The notes beneath the pieces were generated by a model that saw only the letters and a list, made by a program, of their open reading frames with translations, was not told the DNA's origin and did no database searches. Below, piece by piece: positions 49,440 to 58,987 of a DNA stretch of 64,000 bases. The stretch is from Desulfobulbus sp. (GTDB lineage Bacteria; Desulfobacterota; Desulfobulbia; Desulfobulbales; Desulfobulbaceae). The stretch spans positions 248,001-312,000 of the forward strand of contig JAITGO010000010.1 of the NCBI GenBank assembly GCA_031280615.1, written 5' to 3'. A program made the translations under genes and the position numbers. How positions within the stretch are numbered: the first letter of the stretch is position 1; each line of letters begins with the position of its first letter.

Positions 49440-50612
49440 CTATTGACCGGCGTTCACCTTGAGCAGCAGCAGACAGGCCTGTCCCCGTTCTTTCATCTGG
49501 CCCGCTTCCTTGCCGGCCCGATCGCCCGTGCCCCAGAAGATGTCGAGCCGGTTCGGGCCGATGAGGGCGCTGCCGGTATCCTGCACGGTGGCCAGCCGCC
49601 GCAGGGGCTGCCAGCGCTCGAGTTGGCCGTCATCGGTCATGATCGGCTGTCGGCTGTCGATCATGACCAGGCTGCCGGGCGGATACCATCGATGGTCGGC
49701 GGCAAGGGAACGGCCGGGCGTCAGGGGCTGGCCCAGGCTGCCGATTGCCGGCCCCGGTTCGCTCCAATCGAAAAAAATGAACGAATCGTTGCGATGGAGG
49801 ATCCGGTCTCGTTCTGCGGGATGTTCCTCGATGTAGCGGCGGAGGCTGTCCATGGTGACGTCGGCCAGTTGCATCCGGCCGCTGCTGACCATGAAGGCGC
49901 CGACGCTCCGGTACGGCCGACCGTTATTGATCGCATAATGGACGCCGCGCCGCGAGCCGTCGGCCAGGCGGATGATGCCCGAGCCCTGGATATGGAGGAC
50001 AAAGGCGTCGAAGGGGTCCTTGAGCCAGACCAGTTCCTGGCCGAGCAGCGGGCCCAGGCGCTCGATTTCCCCCCGGGTCCAATAGGGCACGATCATGCCG
50101 TCGACTTGGCGACCGAGGACCTCTTTTTTGCCCTGGCTGTGGCGGATGAGGAGATCGTCCGGCACCCGGTAGAGCGGATACACGAAAGGCGGCTGCCGGT
50201 CGAGGCGGCCGGCAAAGACCGGCTGGTAGTAGCCGGTGACGAGCAGGCGGCCGGGCGGTTGGCCGGGCGTGGCGTTGACCTGGATGCGTTCGTAGACCCG
50301 GTCGATTTCGTGGGCCAGTGCTTCGGGAGAAGGATGGGTGGCCAACAACCGCTGCAGGTGAAGGATGGAGGCGGTCAGCTGCCGGGCCGTGATGGCGCGA
50401 CCCGCGACCCGGTAGGCGGTGGCGGGCGGAATCTTGCGGAGAACGTTCAGGCTGCGGCCCAGGGCCTCCTCCAGTCCGGGGCAGGAGAGATCGTCGATGG
50501 CCGTTGCGGTCGGCTCTTCTTCGATCGCGGCCACGGCAAAAGCACCGACGGCCAGGAGCAGCAGGCAGCAACCGGCCCACAGACCGGCGAACCATCCCTT
50601 CCAGGTACGCAT
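49440..50612 (-). CDS. mltA: Membrane-bound lytic transglycosylase A
   Basis: 390 residues from the ATG at 50612 with an N-terminal signal or anchor (WAGCCLLLLAVGAFAVAA). Cleaves peptidoglycan glycan strands to 1,6-anhydro products. The MltA fold (VTGYYQPVFAGRLDRQ, GMIVPYWTRGEIE) is followed by a 3D domain with DSRQPIMTDDGQ, ATVQDTGSALIGPNRLDIFWG. The signal ends in a Cys pair (AGCC) that may be a lipobox variant. The preceding mltB ends 25 bases upstream, so they form a lytic pair. Confidence 0.9.
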   Translation of the reverse strand: MRTWKGWFAGLWAGCCLLLLAVGAFAVAAIEEEPTATAIDDLSCPGLEEALGRSLNVLRKIPPATAYRVAGRAITARQLTASILHLQRLLATHPSPEALAHEIDRVYERIQVNATPGQPPGRLLVTGYYQPVFAGRLDRQPPFVYPLYRVPDDLLIRHSQGKKEVLGRQVDGMIVPYWTRGEIERLGPLLGQELVWLKDPFDAFVLHIQGSGIIRLADGSRRGVHYAINNGRPYRSVGAFMVSSGRMQLADVTMDSLRRYIEEHPAERDRILHRNDSFIFFDWSEPGPAIGSLGQPLTPGRSLAADHRWYPPGSLVMIDSRQPIMTDDGQLERWQPLRRLATVQDTGSALIGPNRLDIFWGTGDRAGKEAGQMKERGQACLLLLKVNAGQ

Positions 50613-50637
50613 GGGCTCATCCGTCGACCATGGCCGG

Positions 50638-51717
50638 TCAGCGGCCGAAGGCCTCGGCCAGTTCGCAGATGACCATGGCGTAGCGATTGGAGCGGTTCCA
50701 GGCGGTAATCGCCTGGAAATTTGGGTAGCCGGCCACATAGCGCTTGGGGTATGGGCCGCCGGGTTCCAGGTCCAGACTGATGATGGTCACCGGCCGGTCC
50801 TGGGGCGAAGGCGGCAATTCGAGGTTCTGGCTCTGCCTGACCAGATCGAGCGCAAGCCGGGCCGACCGACCCTTGTCCACGGCGGCGATCAGCTGCGGAT
50901 CGTTGAGCCGGTAGCCCAGGTCGGCGTACAGCGGGGTGTCGAGCACCCAGTTGGCCCGTTTGAGGTAGTTGGCGATCGAGGCCAGCACGTCCGGTACCGA
51001 ATTCCACACATCGCGTTTGGCATCGCCGTCGAAACTGACCGCATAGCTGCGGAACGAGGTGGGAATGAACTGGGTTTGCCCGAAGGCGCCGGCGGAGGAA
51101 CCCTTGATCCCGTGGGGATCGATGCCGTTTTCCCGGCACAGGAGGAGAAAGTCGATCAGCTGTTTGCGGTAGAAATCGGAGCGGCGGGGATAGGCCGCGA
51201 ACAAAGTGTTGAGGGTTTGCAGCATATCGTAGTTGCCCTGGCGGATGCCGTAGCGGGTCTCCACCCCCCATATGGCCACGATTACCTCCCTGTTGACCCC
51301 GAAGGTGGCCTCGATCCGGTCGAGCAGCGCCTGGTATTGCTGCAGTTTTTCCTTGCCGGTCTTGATGTTGCCCGGGGTGACGAATATAGGGGCATAGCTG
51401 TAGTAGGGTTTCGCCTCGCCTTGCTTGTCCATCAGGACCAGGATTTTCCGGTTGATCGTCAAACCTTGGAAGATCGCTTGCAGTTCATCGTCGCGGAACT
51501 GGTATTTCTGGGTGAGTTCGTCGAAAAGCTGGCGGTATTTTTCCTGGGCGAGATCGATGGATTGGCCGTCCTCGACGAGGTCGGCGGCCAGGGGCGGAGG
51601 CTCGGCCGCACGCGGCGTGTCTGGGATGGCGGCCAGCAACAGGCCGATAAGCGCCAGGGCGAACAGAAAAATCGGACGGAAACCGGGAGGCTGACCGGCG
51701 GGGATCGGGCAGGGCAT
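50638..51717 (-). CDS. mltB: Lytic murein transglycosylase B
   Basis: 359 residues from the ATG at 51717, chosen because GAGGTG sits eight or so bases upstream; a TTG at 51723 is too close to it. Signal peptide (about residues 12-38, FALALIGLLLAA ... RAA). The catalytic Glu is in IWGVETRYG, followed by TLFAAYPRR, KGSSAGAFGQTQFIPTSFRS and YLKRANW, typical of family 3 lytic transglycosylases. It lies between the DHH gene and mltA. Confidence 0.92.
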   Translation of the reverse strand: MPCPIPAGQPPGFRPIFLFALALIGLLLAAIPDTPRAAEPPPLAADLVEDGQSIDLAQEKYRQLFDELTQKYQFRDDELQAIFQGLTINRKILVLMDKQGEAKPYYSYAPIFVTPGNIKTGKEKLQQYQALLDRIEATFGVNREVIVAIWGVETRYGIRQGNYDMLQTLNTLFAAYPRRSDFYRKQLIDFLLLCRENGIDPHGIKGSSAGAFGQTQFIPTSFRSYAVSFDGDAKRDVWNSVPDVLASIANYLKRANWVLDTPLYADLGYRLNDPQLIAAVDKGRSARLALDLVRQSQNLELPPSPQDRPVTIISLDLEPGGPYPKRYVAGYPNFQAITAWNRSNRYAMVICELAEAFGR

Positions 51718-51728
51718 CGGCAATCACC

Positions 51729-52703
51729 TCAGAGAGGGGGAAAATGACTGGCAAAGTCGGCAAGAAAAGCGGCCAGCTCCGCCAGGGGCAGGCGGTTGAT
51801 CCCGGCGGCGGCGGCTCGTCCGCCACCGGAGACATACCGGCGGCAAAGTTCGTCAGCGCCCCGTCCGGTGGCCAGCGGAGCGCGGACACTTACCCGCAAG
51901 TTGCCGTCCGGACGGGTGAGCAGGACCGCATGGGCCAAGGCCGGCTGCTCTCGGCTGAGTTTGTTGGCAATCACTCCCACCGTCCGGTTGGCCCAGGCCG
52001 CGGCCGGCAACCGGAAGACGCGGCCGCCGCCAGTGGCGGTTTCCGGGCGCAGATCGGCGGCCCGGGCCATGTCGGCCGCATGGTTTCGGCGCAGTCGGGC
52101 TAGGGAATCGGAGCGGCGGTGGAAGGCAAAGGGATCGGCAAAACGGTGGACCTCGCGGAACAGGTCGGCGGGATGGATGAGGAGATCCTCTTCGCTCAGG
52201 CCATAGCCGTTGTAGTTGAGCAGCAGGCCGATTTCCGCAAGCATTTCCTGCTCGTGCGTCGTAAGGCCGAGCGACCGGGCATATTGGCGGGCGTTGTCGT
52301 CCAGGTTGTCGCCAAAGGCCCCGGCAATGGCCCACAGACAATGGGCGCCGGCCAGCAGGCGGTCGACGATCAGCGAGGTACAGACATCCGGCGAAGGATC
52401 GAGATGGGTTTCCAGGAGGTCATGCACAATGGCCTGGCCGCTGTAGTGGTGGTCGGCGTAAAAAACGCGGTTACCCAAGGCCAGCAGCCGGGTCAGGGTG
52501 TCCCGGTTGCGGTCCAGGGAAATGTCGAGCACCGCGATCCGTTGGCCGCTGACCGGGCCGATTCGTTCCAGGAGGGCGATGTCACGCTTGAGGCCGGTGA
52601 TCAGGCGGGCCTCCGGGCGGGGGGTGTGCAGCCGCAGCTGATGCAGGGCGCAGATGCCGTCCGCATCGCCGTTGAAAACATCGATCCGGTCCAGGGCGGC
52701 CAT
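51729..52703 (-). CDS. DHH family phosphoesterase
   Basis: 324 residues from the ATG at 52703. The DHH motifs are present: DVFNGDADGICALHQLRL (motif I), LDISLDRNRD (motif II) and VFYADHHYSGQ (motif III), then a DHHA1-like C-terminal part with SGGGRAAAAGINRL. Cleavage of nucleotide or oligonucleotide phosphoesters is likely; it is not RecJ or a membrane GdpP by length and layout. It starts about 20 bases after the lptD stop and is probably in the same transcript. Confidence 0.85.
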   Translation of the reverse strand: MAALDRIDVFNGDADGICALHQLRLHTPRPEARLITGLKRDIALLERIGPVSGQRIAVLDISLDRNRDTLTRLLALGNRVFYADHHYSGQAIVHDLLETHLDPSPDVCTSLIVDRLLAGAHCLWAIAGAFGDNLDDNARQYARSLGLTTHEQEMLAEIGLLLNYNGYGLSEEDLLIHPADLFREVHRFADPFAFHRRSDSLARLRRNHAADMARAADLRPETATGGGRVFRLPAAAWANRTVGVIANKLSREQPALAHAVLLTRPDGNLRVSVRAPLATGRGADELCRRYVSGGGRAAAAGINRLPLAELAAFLADFASHFPPL

Positions 52704-52723
52704 GGGCAATCGCAGGCCGAGGC

Positions 52724-55036
52724 TCAGAGGCCGGGCACGCCGAATCCCAGGGGATTGCCGATATTCGCCAGGCGGAAGGTGATCATGAAGGTCTGGTCCC
52801 CGGGCGTGCTGTTGGCGGAGAGCTCCACTGACCAGCAGGGCTGGATAAAGCGCAGGCGGACGATTTCCTCGATGGTTTCGTCCTGTTCGATGGCCCGTTC
52901 CAGGCTGTAGCCGGCGGCCAGGTTGTATGGCAGCAGATACCAGAGGGAGCCCCGGACCGAGTTGACATCCTCCAGCTCGTTGAAGCGGTAATCGAGGGAA
53001 AACCGGTCGCCTCGGCTGGTGAAACAGTCGGCTTCGACGGAATGGAGGAAGGCGCCGTCGCCGTAGAAATCGACGTTGGTGGTGTATTTGAGCCGCATCC
53101 GTTCGGTGGGATAGAGCCCGGTTTCGACGATCAGCGGCGTCAGCGGGGTATTGCTCTTCTCGCTGCGCAGGTCGTAGCCTTGCTTGACCTTGAAGAAACC
53201 GAAGTCTCGGTCGAAATCCCGGCCGTTGCGCGTGCCGGCGAGCGAGAAGAAGTTGTTGAAGCCGAGATAGACGGCGTTTTCCTCCTCCAAGTCGTCGACC
53301 TCGTCGAATTGGGGCAGGGGATCGCGGTCCGGAATAGAGGTGTGGACGTACGACACGAACGGGCGCACCGTGTGGCTCAGGGTGTTGGCCTCACCGAAAT
53401 TGACCGAGAAATCGCGCATCAAGGTGGTGCCGACCTCTCCCTCCAGGTGGGACAGGAAACGGTTTTCCGTATCCTTGTCCTGCCATTCGGAGGCGCCGTT
53501 GTCGTCGATCAGATAGGAGGTGTTGCGAATGCCGCCGGTGACATTGGCCTCCAGATAGGGGCTGAGCGGAATGCCCGTGGTGATCATGGGCATGAGATCG
53601 AATCGTTGGCCGCCGACGCCTTTGTCGCGCCAGAAATTGGAGTAGTTGGCATCCCACTGGAAATCGGGCCCGCCGCCGAGGAAGGCGATGGGAACCAGGC
53701 CGGAATAGGTCAACGAAGGCAGGGTCCAGGCCCGGGAAGGGTTGTCTGCGGTGTAGATCTGCTCGCTGATATCGTTGATCGCCGAGGCTTCGGCCAGCAG
53801 CGAGCCGCCGTAGTCCCAGGAGCGGAGGGCCGAAAAGGTGTTTTCCCGGAACTGGTTGGTCTTGTCGTTGAAGCCTCGGCCGAACACCCCGGTGAATTTT
53901 TCCTGGGTGACATCGAATCCGGTCGAACCGACGTTGAATTCCCGCAGATAATCGAGATCCGAGGCAACATCCAAATCCAGCCGGGTGGTCCAGGAGCCGA
54001 TGTCCTGGTCCGCCTTGCCCCGAATCCAGTACCGATCGCTATTGGTGTGGGTGAACTGGCCGTCCCGGTAGTAGTCGACCTCGGACGGGTCGGACAACCG
54101 GTCGGCGAGGAAATTGCCCATCAACATGCCCTTGCTGTTGTCGTCGAGCACGTAGCGGAACTCGGCTCCGGCCATGAGGCCGCGGTTGGCAAGGTAGCGG
54201 GGATACAGGGTCAGGTCGGCGCTCGGCGAGATGTCGATGAAGAAGGGGGTCTCGAGGCCGAATCCGTCCCGGTCGGAAAGGGAAAAGGAGGGAAAGAGCA
54301 TGCCGGTCTGGCGTTTGCGTTTGGCCGGCAGCACCATGATCGGCGAGTAGAGAACCGGAATGTCCTTGATGCGGAAGGTGGTGTGGGTGAGCACGGCATA
54401 GCCGCCGTCGGTGAGGTCGACATCGGCGGCGGCGAAGGACCAGGGCGGCACCTGGCCCGGTTCCAGTTTACAGGTCACGACCCAGCCGTCCTCGATATGG
54501 TAGGTGAGGGAGCCGGTCTTTTCGATGAGCTTGCCTTCGAAATGCAGCTGCTTGTCCTGCCGGACCACAGTGGCGTTGTCAAAGGAACCGGTGTTTTTTT
54601 CCAGGTCGATGGTGCCCGCGTCGGCGGTGAGCTGGTCGGGGCCGATATCGATCAGCAGCTTGCCTTTCAAGGTGAGGATGCCACGGGTCAAGTCGTAGGA
54701 GGCTCGGTCCGCCTTGATCGTGGTCGCGGTTTTCAGGTTGGTGGCCGGCCGGCCGGCCGCAGCGGCGCTGTCCGGAGCGCTTGCCTCCGGCCGCCCTTCC
54801 TTGGCCGGATGGCTTGACGCCGATGCGCCGTCGACCGGTTCCTTCTTTTCTAAAACGACATTACCTTCGGCGATCAAGGTGGGCGGATCTTCGAGCCTGG
54901 TGAGCTTGTCGGCGTTCAATTCCCAGTGCCGGGCGTCCACGGACACGGCCGCAGCCTGGATGGGCAGCAAAAACAGGGCGAGGAGAAACGGGAAAACAAA
55001 CGTGACAATCGGGGAAAGGACAATGGGGAGATGCAC
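52724..55036 (-). CDS. lptD: LPS-assembly protein LptD
   Basis: 770 residues from a GTG at 55036 with AAGGAG nine bases upstream. Signal peptide (residues about 1-28), an N-terminal OstA/LptA-like beta-jellyroll (about 30-200, LNADKLTRLEDPPTLIAEGN, KLLIDIGPDQLTADAGTI) and a long C-terminal beta barrel ending in AGYSLERAIEQDET and a final aromatic-poor strand (NIGNPLGFGVPGL). Inserts lipopolysaccharide in the outer membrane. An Ala/Pro insertion (about 70-95) interrupts the first jellyroll strands. Confidence 0.9.
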   Translation of the reverse strand: MHLPIVLSPIVTFVFPFLLALFLLPIQAAAVSVDARHWELNADKLTRLEDPPTLIAEGNVVLEKKEPVDGASASSHPAKEGRPEASAPDSAAAAGRPATNLKTATTIKADRASYDLTRGILTLKGKLLIDIGPDQLTADAGTIDLEKNTGSFDNATVVRQDKQLHFEGKLIEKTGSLTYHIEDGWVVTCKLEPGQVPPWSFAAADVDLTDGGYAVLTHTTFRIKDIPVLYSPIMVLPAKRKRQTGMLFPSFSLSDRDGFGLETPFFIDISPSADLTLYPRYLANRGLMAGAEFRYVLDDNSKGMLMGNFLADRLSDPSEVDYYRDGQFTHTNSDRYWIRGKADQDIGSWTTRLDLDVASDLDYLREFNVGSTGFDVTQEKFTGVFGRGFNDKTNQFRENTFSALRSWDYGGSLLAEASAINDISEQIYTADNPSRAWTLPSLTYSGLVPIAFLGGGPDFQWDANYSNFWRDKGVGGQRFDLMPMITTGIPLSPYLEANVTGGIRNTSYLIDDNGASEWQDKDTENRFLSHLEGEVGTTLMRDFSVNFGEANTLSHTVRPFVSYVHTSIPDRDPLPQFDEVDDLEEENAVYLGFNNFFSLAGTRNGRDFDRDFGFFKVKQGYDLRSEKSNTPLTPLIVETGLYPTERMRLKYTTNVDFYGDGAFLHSVEADCFTSRGDRFSLDYRFNELEDVNSVRGSLWYLLPYNLAAGYSLERAIEQDETIEEIVRLRFIQPCWSVELSANSTPGDQTFMITFRLANIGNPLGFGVPGL

Positions 55037-55357
55037 CTCGGTCGGCTCCTTCGGGTTGCATGAGAACGGCGGAGTGGCCGCGCCGGGACGAAATGTGTCG
55101 TGTCAACGGGAAATATGGCTCAACCGGCTGGAGCGATGAGGACAACAAGACAGAAAGCATCTCCGGCAAACTGGCACCCGAATGTACGTGCCGCCATGTG
55201 TTGTGTCAAGCGAAAAGTCGCAGATTTGCCTTGCACAGCCGGGGATTTTGGTTTACAAATCGCCAGTCGCAATCTTGCCGAATAACTCGATTTTTCAATA
55301 CCTGCCCCAGCCTGTGCTTGTTTGAGCGTTTCACAGCAACAACCCCCGTGGCGCTGT
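55037..55357. other. Divergent promoter region lptD / radical SAM gene
   Basis: About 320 bases between lptD (minus) and the radical SAM gene (plus). A plus-strand promoter is at 55231-55259; the minus-strand promoter for lptD could not be fixed. Short frames here lack ribosome sites and motifs. Confidence 0.5.
55231..55259 (+). promoter_or_regulatory. Sigma70-like promoter for radical SAM gene
   Basis: TTGCAC (55231-55236) and TACAAA (55254-55259), spacer 17 bases, about 100 bases before the ATG at 55358. It may also serve the RNase E/G gene downstream. Confidence 0.55.
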
Positions 55358-56401
55358 ATGGATTATATCTTCGGCCCGGTGCAGTCCAGACGGCTTGGCC
55401 GCTCCCTCGGCATCGATCTCTTTCCCCGGAAAATCTGCAATCTCAACTGCGTCTACTGCGAGGTGGGGCCGACATGTTCGCCGGTCACCCGGCGCGCCGC
55501 CTATTCCCCCGTTCGGTTGATCTGCGAGGAGATTGACGAGTGGTGCGCCGATCCCGGACGTCTGGCCGCAGCCGATGTGCTGACGGTGACCGCCAAGGGG
55601 GAGCCGACCCTGCACAGTGGCCTGGGCGAGATCCTGGAGCATCTCAAGGCCCGGGCCGCCAAGCCGGTGGCCGTGCTCACCAACGGGACTACGCTGGCCG
55701 ATGCGGAAGTGCGGCGGGATCTGATGGCGGCCGATTTGGTCGTGCCTTCGCTCGATGCGGCCAGGGATGAAGGCTTTGCCAGGGTCGACCGGCCGGCCGA
55801 CAGCCTGGAACTGGGGGCTGTGATCGACGGCCTGATCCTTTTTTCCAGGGACTTTCCGGGCAAGGTTTGGCTGGAAATCCTGCTGGTGCAGGGCATGAAC
55901 GACGCGCCTGAGGACATTGCCGCCCTGGTGGCTGTCCTCGGACGGATGCGGATCGACAGGATACAATTGAATACCGTGATGCGCCCGCCCGCCGAGGCAT
56001 GGGCGCATCCGTTGAGCCGGGCGAGGCTGACTGCCATTGCCCAGCACGTGCGGCGGGAGCTTGGCCTGCCGGTGGACCTGCCTTTTGCCGACCCGGATGA
56101 GCGGACGGCGGAGCCGGTCCCGGCGGCGATGACCGATCCGGCGATGTTGGCCGCGATCAGAGACGATATTCTTCACATGGTGCAACGGCGGCCCTGTACC
56201 GCCATTGACATCGACCGGACCTTCCATCTCGGCGGTCCGGAAAAGGTTGTGCAACTGCTCGACCCGTTGATCCGCGCCGGTGACCTGTTTCGGCAGGCGC
56301 ATGGCGACAGCTGGTACTACCAGCGGGCATCCTGCGAACAGGAGACCGATTCCGGTCTGCCTGGCGGAGAAGCGCGGACCGAGACGTTGCGGAAAAATTG
56401 A
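55358..56401 (+). CDS. Radical SAM protein
   Basis: 347 residues from the ATG at 55358, which gives the family-typical start MDYIFGPVQSRRLGRSLG; a TTG at 55322 is unsupported. The [4Fe-4S] motif CNLNCVYC (CX3CX2C) is followed by TAKGEPTLHS (the GGE-like SAM site) and LTNGTTLADAEV. It belongs to the group related to Fe-S oxidoreductases of unknown reaction. The C-terminal part resembles a winged helix (DDILHMVQRRPCTAIDIDRT). The RNase gene begins 16 bases after its stop. Confidence 0.85.
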   Translation: MDYIFGPVQSRRLGRSLGIDLFPRKICNLNCVYCEVGPTCSPVTRRAAYSPVRLICEEIDEWCADPGRLAAADVLTVTAKGEPTLHSGLGEILEHLKARAAKPVAVLTNGTTLADAEVRRDLMAADLVVPSLDAARDEGFARVDRPADSLELGAVIDGLILFSRDFPGKVWLEILLVQGMNDAPEDIAALVAVLGRMRIDRIQLNTVMRPPAEAWAHPLSRARLTAIAQHVRRELGLPVDLPFADPDERTAEPVPAAMTDPAMLAAIRDDILHMVQRRPCTAIDIDRTFHLGGPEKVVQLLDPLIRAGDLFRQAHGDSWYYQRASCEQETDSGLPGGEARTETLRKN

Positions 56402-56416
56402 CTGGAAAGGAAACGA

Positions 56417-58612
56417 ATGACCACAGACGAACAGAACGAGAAACAAGAGAAAAGTCCGCCCGCGCGCAAGGCCAAAACCGGTGCCTGGTGGAAAAGCGTT
56501 GCCAAGGAAAAAAAGGGGCAGCCGGGCCTGCCGCAAGGCGTCGCACCAGTAGTGGCGGATGGCGACGGAGATGCGATTGAGCAAGAGCCGGTTTTGCCCG
56601 CGGCAGCATCGCCGAACGAGCCGCAATTGAGCAGGGCCAGCGCGGCGGACGTGGTAGAGACGAGCACGACCGAAGCCGGATCCACGGCCAGCGGCGAGGC
56701 CCTCGCTCCAATGCCTGCACAGGAGCGGGCGAAAGCCCCGGAGCCATGGCCCGGCGATGTTACAGTCCCGGCCGACAAGGGCGTGGCTGCTGATGCTGGT
56801 CCGGCGGAGCAAGCCGCCGACACCGAGACACAAGCCGAGGCCGATCAAACCGATCAGGCCGAAGAAGCTGCGCCCGCCAAGAAACGCCGGTCCCGCCGAG
56901 GCGGGAGGAGGCGCTCGAAGCAGGCTGCCGCCGAGGTCGCCTCACCCGAGGAGGAGGCAACTCCAGCCACCGGGGAAACACCGGCCGTGGAGGAGGCCGA
57001 ACCGGTTGCGCCCGCAGACGCCGCCGCCGAATCCACGGAGGAAGACGACGACCATGTCGAGGATGTGGAGTCCGACGTGCCGGAAAAACCGGTCACCTGC
57101 AAGCTGTTGATCAACGCCGAGGAGCCGGAGGAATGCCGGATCGCCTTGGTCGAGGACGGACGGCTCGAATCGTTCCACGTCACCACCGTCGACCGCGAGC
57201 CGACCAAGAACAATATCTACAAGGGCCGGGTCGTCTCGGTAGAGGCCAATCTCCAGGCCGCCTTTGTCGACATCGGCACCGGCCGGAACGGTTTCCTGCC
57301 GTTCAACGAAATTCATCCCGAGTACTACCGCCAGGATGTCAACGAGCGGGTCCGCACGGTCATTGCCCAGCAACAGTGGAAAAAGCTCAAGATCGAGGAA
57401 GTGATCCAGAAGGGGCAGGAGGTGCTGGTCCAGGTGGTGAAGGAGGTGACCGGCAACAAGGGCGCCAACATGACCACGTACCTGTCGTTGCCCGGCCGCT
57501 GCCTGGTGCTGATGCCGGGCAGCGACTCCGCCGGCATCTCCCGCAAGATCGTCGGCGAGGAGCGGCGAGCAGGCCTGCGCGAGATCATGAGCGAGTTCGA
57601 GATTCCCGAGGGGATCGGCTACATCATCCGCACCGCCAGCGCCGAGATTACCAAGGCGGTGCTGGAAAAAGACCTCCAGAACCTGTTGGTCCTGTGGGAG
57701 GAGGTCAAGCACCGCGGCCAGACCATGGAGGCCCCGGCTCTGGTCTATGAGGAACAGGATACGGTGGTCCGCTTTCTCCGCGACCATTTTTTTCCCGAGA
57801 TCAAGGAAATCACGGTCGACACCGAGGAATCGCTCAACCAGGTCAACACCTTCATCGGCCAGCTGCCGGAAAAGCAACGGCAGGTCAAGGTCAAGCTCCA
57901 CCGTGGCACCAAACCCATTTTCAACCAGTTTAACATCGAGGAGCAGATCGAGTCGGTTTTCAAGCCGCAGGTGATCCTGCCTTCGGGCGGATCGATCGTG
58001 ATCAACCCCACCGAGGCCCTGGTGGCCATCGATGTCAACTCCGGCCGGACCTCGAAAAACGCCGATTTCGACGAGACCATCTTCCTGGCCAATATGGAGG
58101 CCGCGTCCGAACTGGCCCGCCAGCTGCGACTGCGCGATCTGGGCGGCCTGATCGTGGTCGACTTCATCGACATGCGCAACAAGAAGCATATCCGCGAGGT
58201 CGAACGGCAGGTGAAGATCAGCATGAAGCGCGACAAGGCCAAGGTGGACATCAGCAAGATTTCTCGCTTCGGCCTGATGCAGATTTCGCGGCAAAAGATG
58301 GGGGCGCCGATCGAGAAGGGCAGCTACCGGACCTGCGACCATTGCCAGGGAAGGGGCGTGGTCCGCTCGGTCGAGACCCTGGCGCTCTATTACCTGCGCC
58401 GCATCCAGACCGGCATCAGCCGCAAGAAGGTGGCCCGGATCGAATGCCGCCTGCCGCTGGATGTGGCCCAGTACCTGCTCAACAAGAAACGGACCGAGTT
58501 GGCGGAATTGGAGAGCCGGCATTCGGCGCGGATCGATATCATCCCCCGAGTGGAGATGCGGCCCGCCGACAATCAGATCGATTTTTTCGAGACCGATACC
58601 TCGGGCAGATGA
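56417..58612 (+). CDS. Ribonuclease E/G
   Basis: 731 residues. Endoribonuclease for mRNA turnover and rRNA processing. A low-complexity, Ala/Glu/Pro-rich N-terminal extension of about 220 residues carries a basic patch (KKRRSRRGGRRRSKQ). The catalytic body follows: S1 domain (NNIYKGRVVSVEANLQAAFV), catalytic Asp539 (AIDVNSGR) and Asp582 (IVVDFIDM), and the Zn-link CDHCQGRG. The usual C-terminal scaffold tail of RNase E is absent. AAAGGAAA precedes the ATG. Confidence 0.92.
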   Translation: MTTDEQNEKQEKSPPARKAKTGAWWKSVAKEKKGQPGLPQGVAPVVADGDGDAIEQEPVLPAAASPNEPQLSRASAADVVETSTTEAGSTASGEALAPMPAQERAKAPEPWPGDVTVPADKGVAADAGPAEQAADTETQAEADQTDQAEEAAPAKKRRSRRGGRRRSKQAAAEVASPEEEATPATGETPAVEEAEPVAPADAAAESTEEDDDHVEDVESDVPEKPVTCKLLINAEEPEECRIALVEDGRLESFHVTTVDREPTKNNIYKGRVVSVEANLQAAFVDIGTGRNGFLPFNEIHPEYYRQDVNERVRTVIAQQQWKKLKIEEVIQKGQEVLVQVVKEVTGNKGANMTTYLSLPGRCLVLMPGSDSAGISRKIVGEERRAGLREIMSEFEIPEGIGYIIRTASAEITKAVLEKDLQNLLVLWEEVKHRGQTMEAPALVYEEQDTVVRFLRDHFFPEIKEITVDTEESLNQVNTFIGQLPEKQRQVKVKLHRGTKPIFNQFNIEEQIESVFKPQVILPSGGSIVINPTEALVAIDVNSGRTSKNADFDETIFLANMEAASELARQLRLRDLGGLIVVDFIDMRNKKHIREVERQVKISMKRDKAKVDISKISRFGLMQISRQKMGAPIEKGSYRTCDHCQGRGVVRSVETLALYYLRRIQTGISRKKVARIECRLPLDVAQYLLNKKRTELAELESRHSARIDIIPRVEMRPADNQIDFFETDTSGR

Positions 58613-58695
58613 GCGGCCCCCCGCCCGGATGTGGCCGGGGGAGAAAAAAGAACTTGAATCCCCAACCGGTTCGGAGTATATGAGAAAACCGTTTT

Positions 58696-58772
58696 GCGCC
58701 TGTAGCTCAGCTGGATAGAGCGCCGGACTACGAATCCGTAGGTCGGGAGTTCGAATCTCTCCAGGCGCGCCA
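58696..58772 (+). tRNA. tRNA-Arg (anticodon ACG)
   Basis: 77 bases with encoded CCA. Acceptor GCGCCTG pairs with CAGGCGC, D-arm TAGCTCAGCTGGATAGAGC, anticodon loop CTACGAA, T-arm GGGAGTTCGAATCTCTC (with one weak pair). The wobble A should become inosine. Confidence 0.95.
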
Positions 58773-58779
58773 CGTATTC

Positions 58780-58817
58780 AAGGGTTGAGGAAATTTTCCT
58801 CAACCCTTTTTCTTTTT
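58780..58817 (+). terminator. Rho-independent terminator after tRNA-Arg
   Basis: A near-perfect palindrome, AAGGGTTGAGGAA with TTCCTCAACCCTT (about 58780-58809), followed by TTTTTC and further T. Being flanked by A on the other side, it may act on both strands. Confidence 0.88.
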
Positions 58818-58987
58818 GGGCGGGTAGTTGCAAACGCCCGGGTGCCGCTCGGCCCAATTCCTGCCGATCCGCCGATATCCCATCGAGATTGCAGAGTTTC
58901 ACTCATCGACATCTTGGAAAAAGTCCGGCCCACCGTCCCATTGAGACAAATACCTGCCATGTCCTGGCCGGGTATTGCCAAATCCTG

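Noticed and set aside
53042..54817. 591-codon plus-strand frame
   Set aside because: Shadow of lptD on the opposite strand, repetitive Gly/Val/Glu composition.
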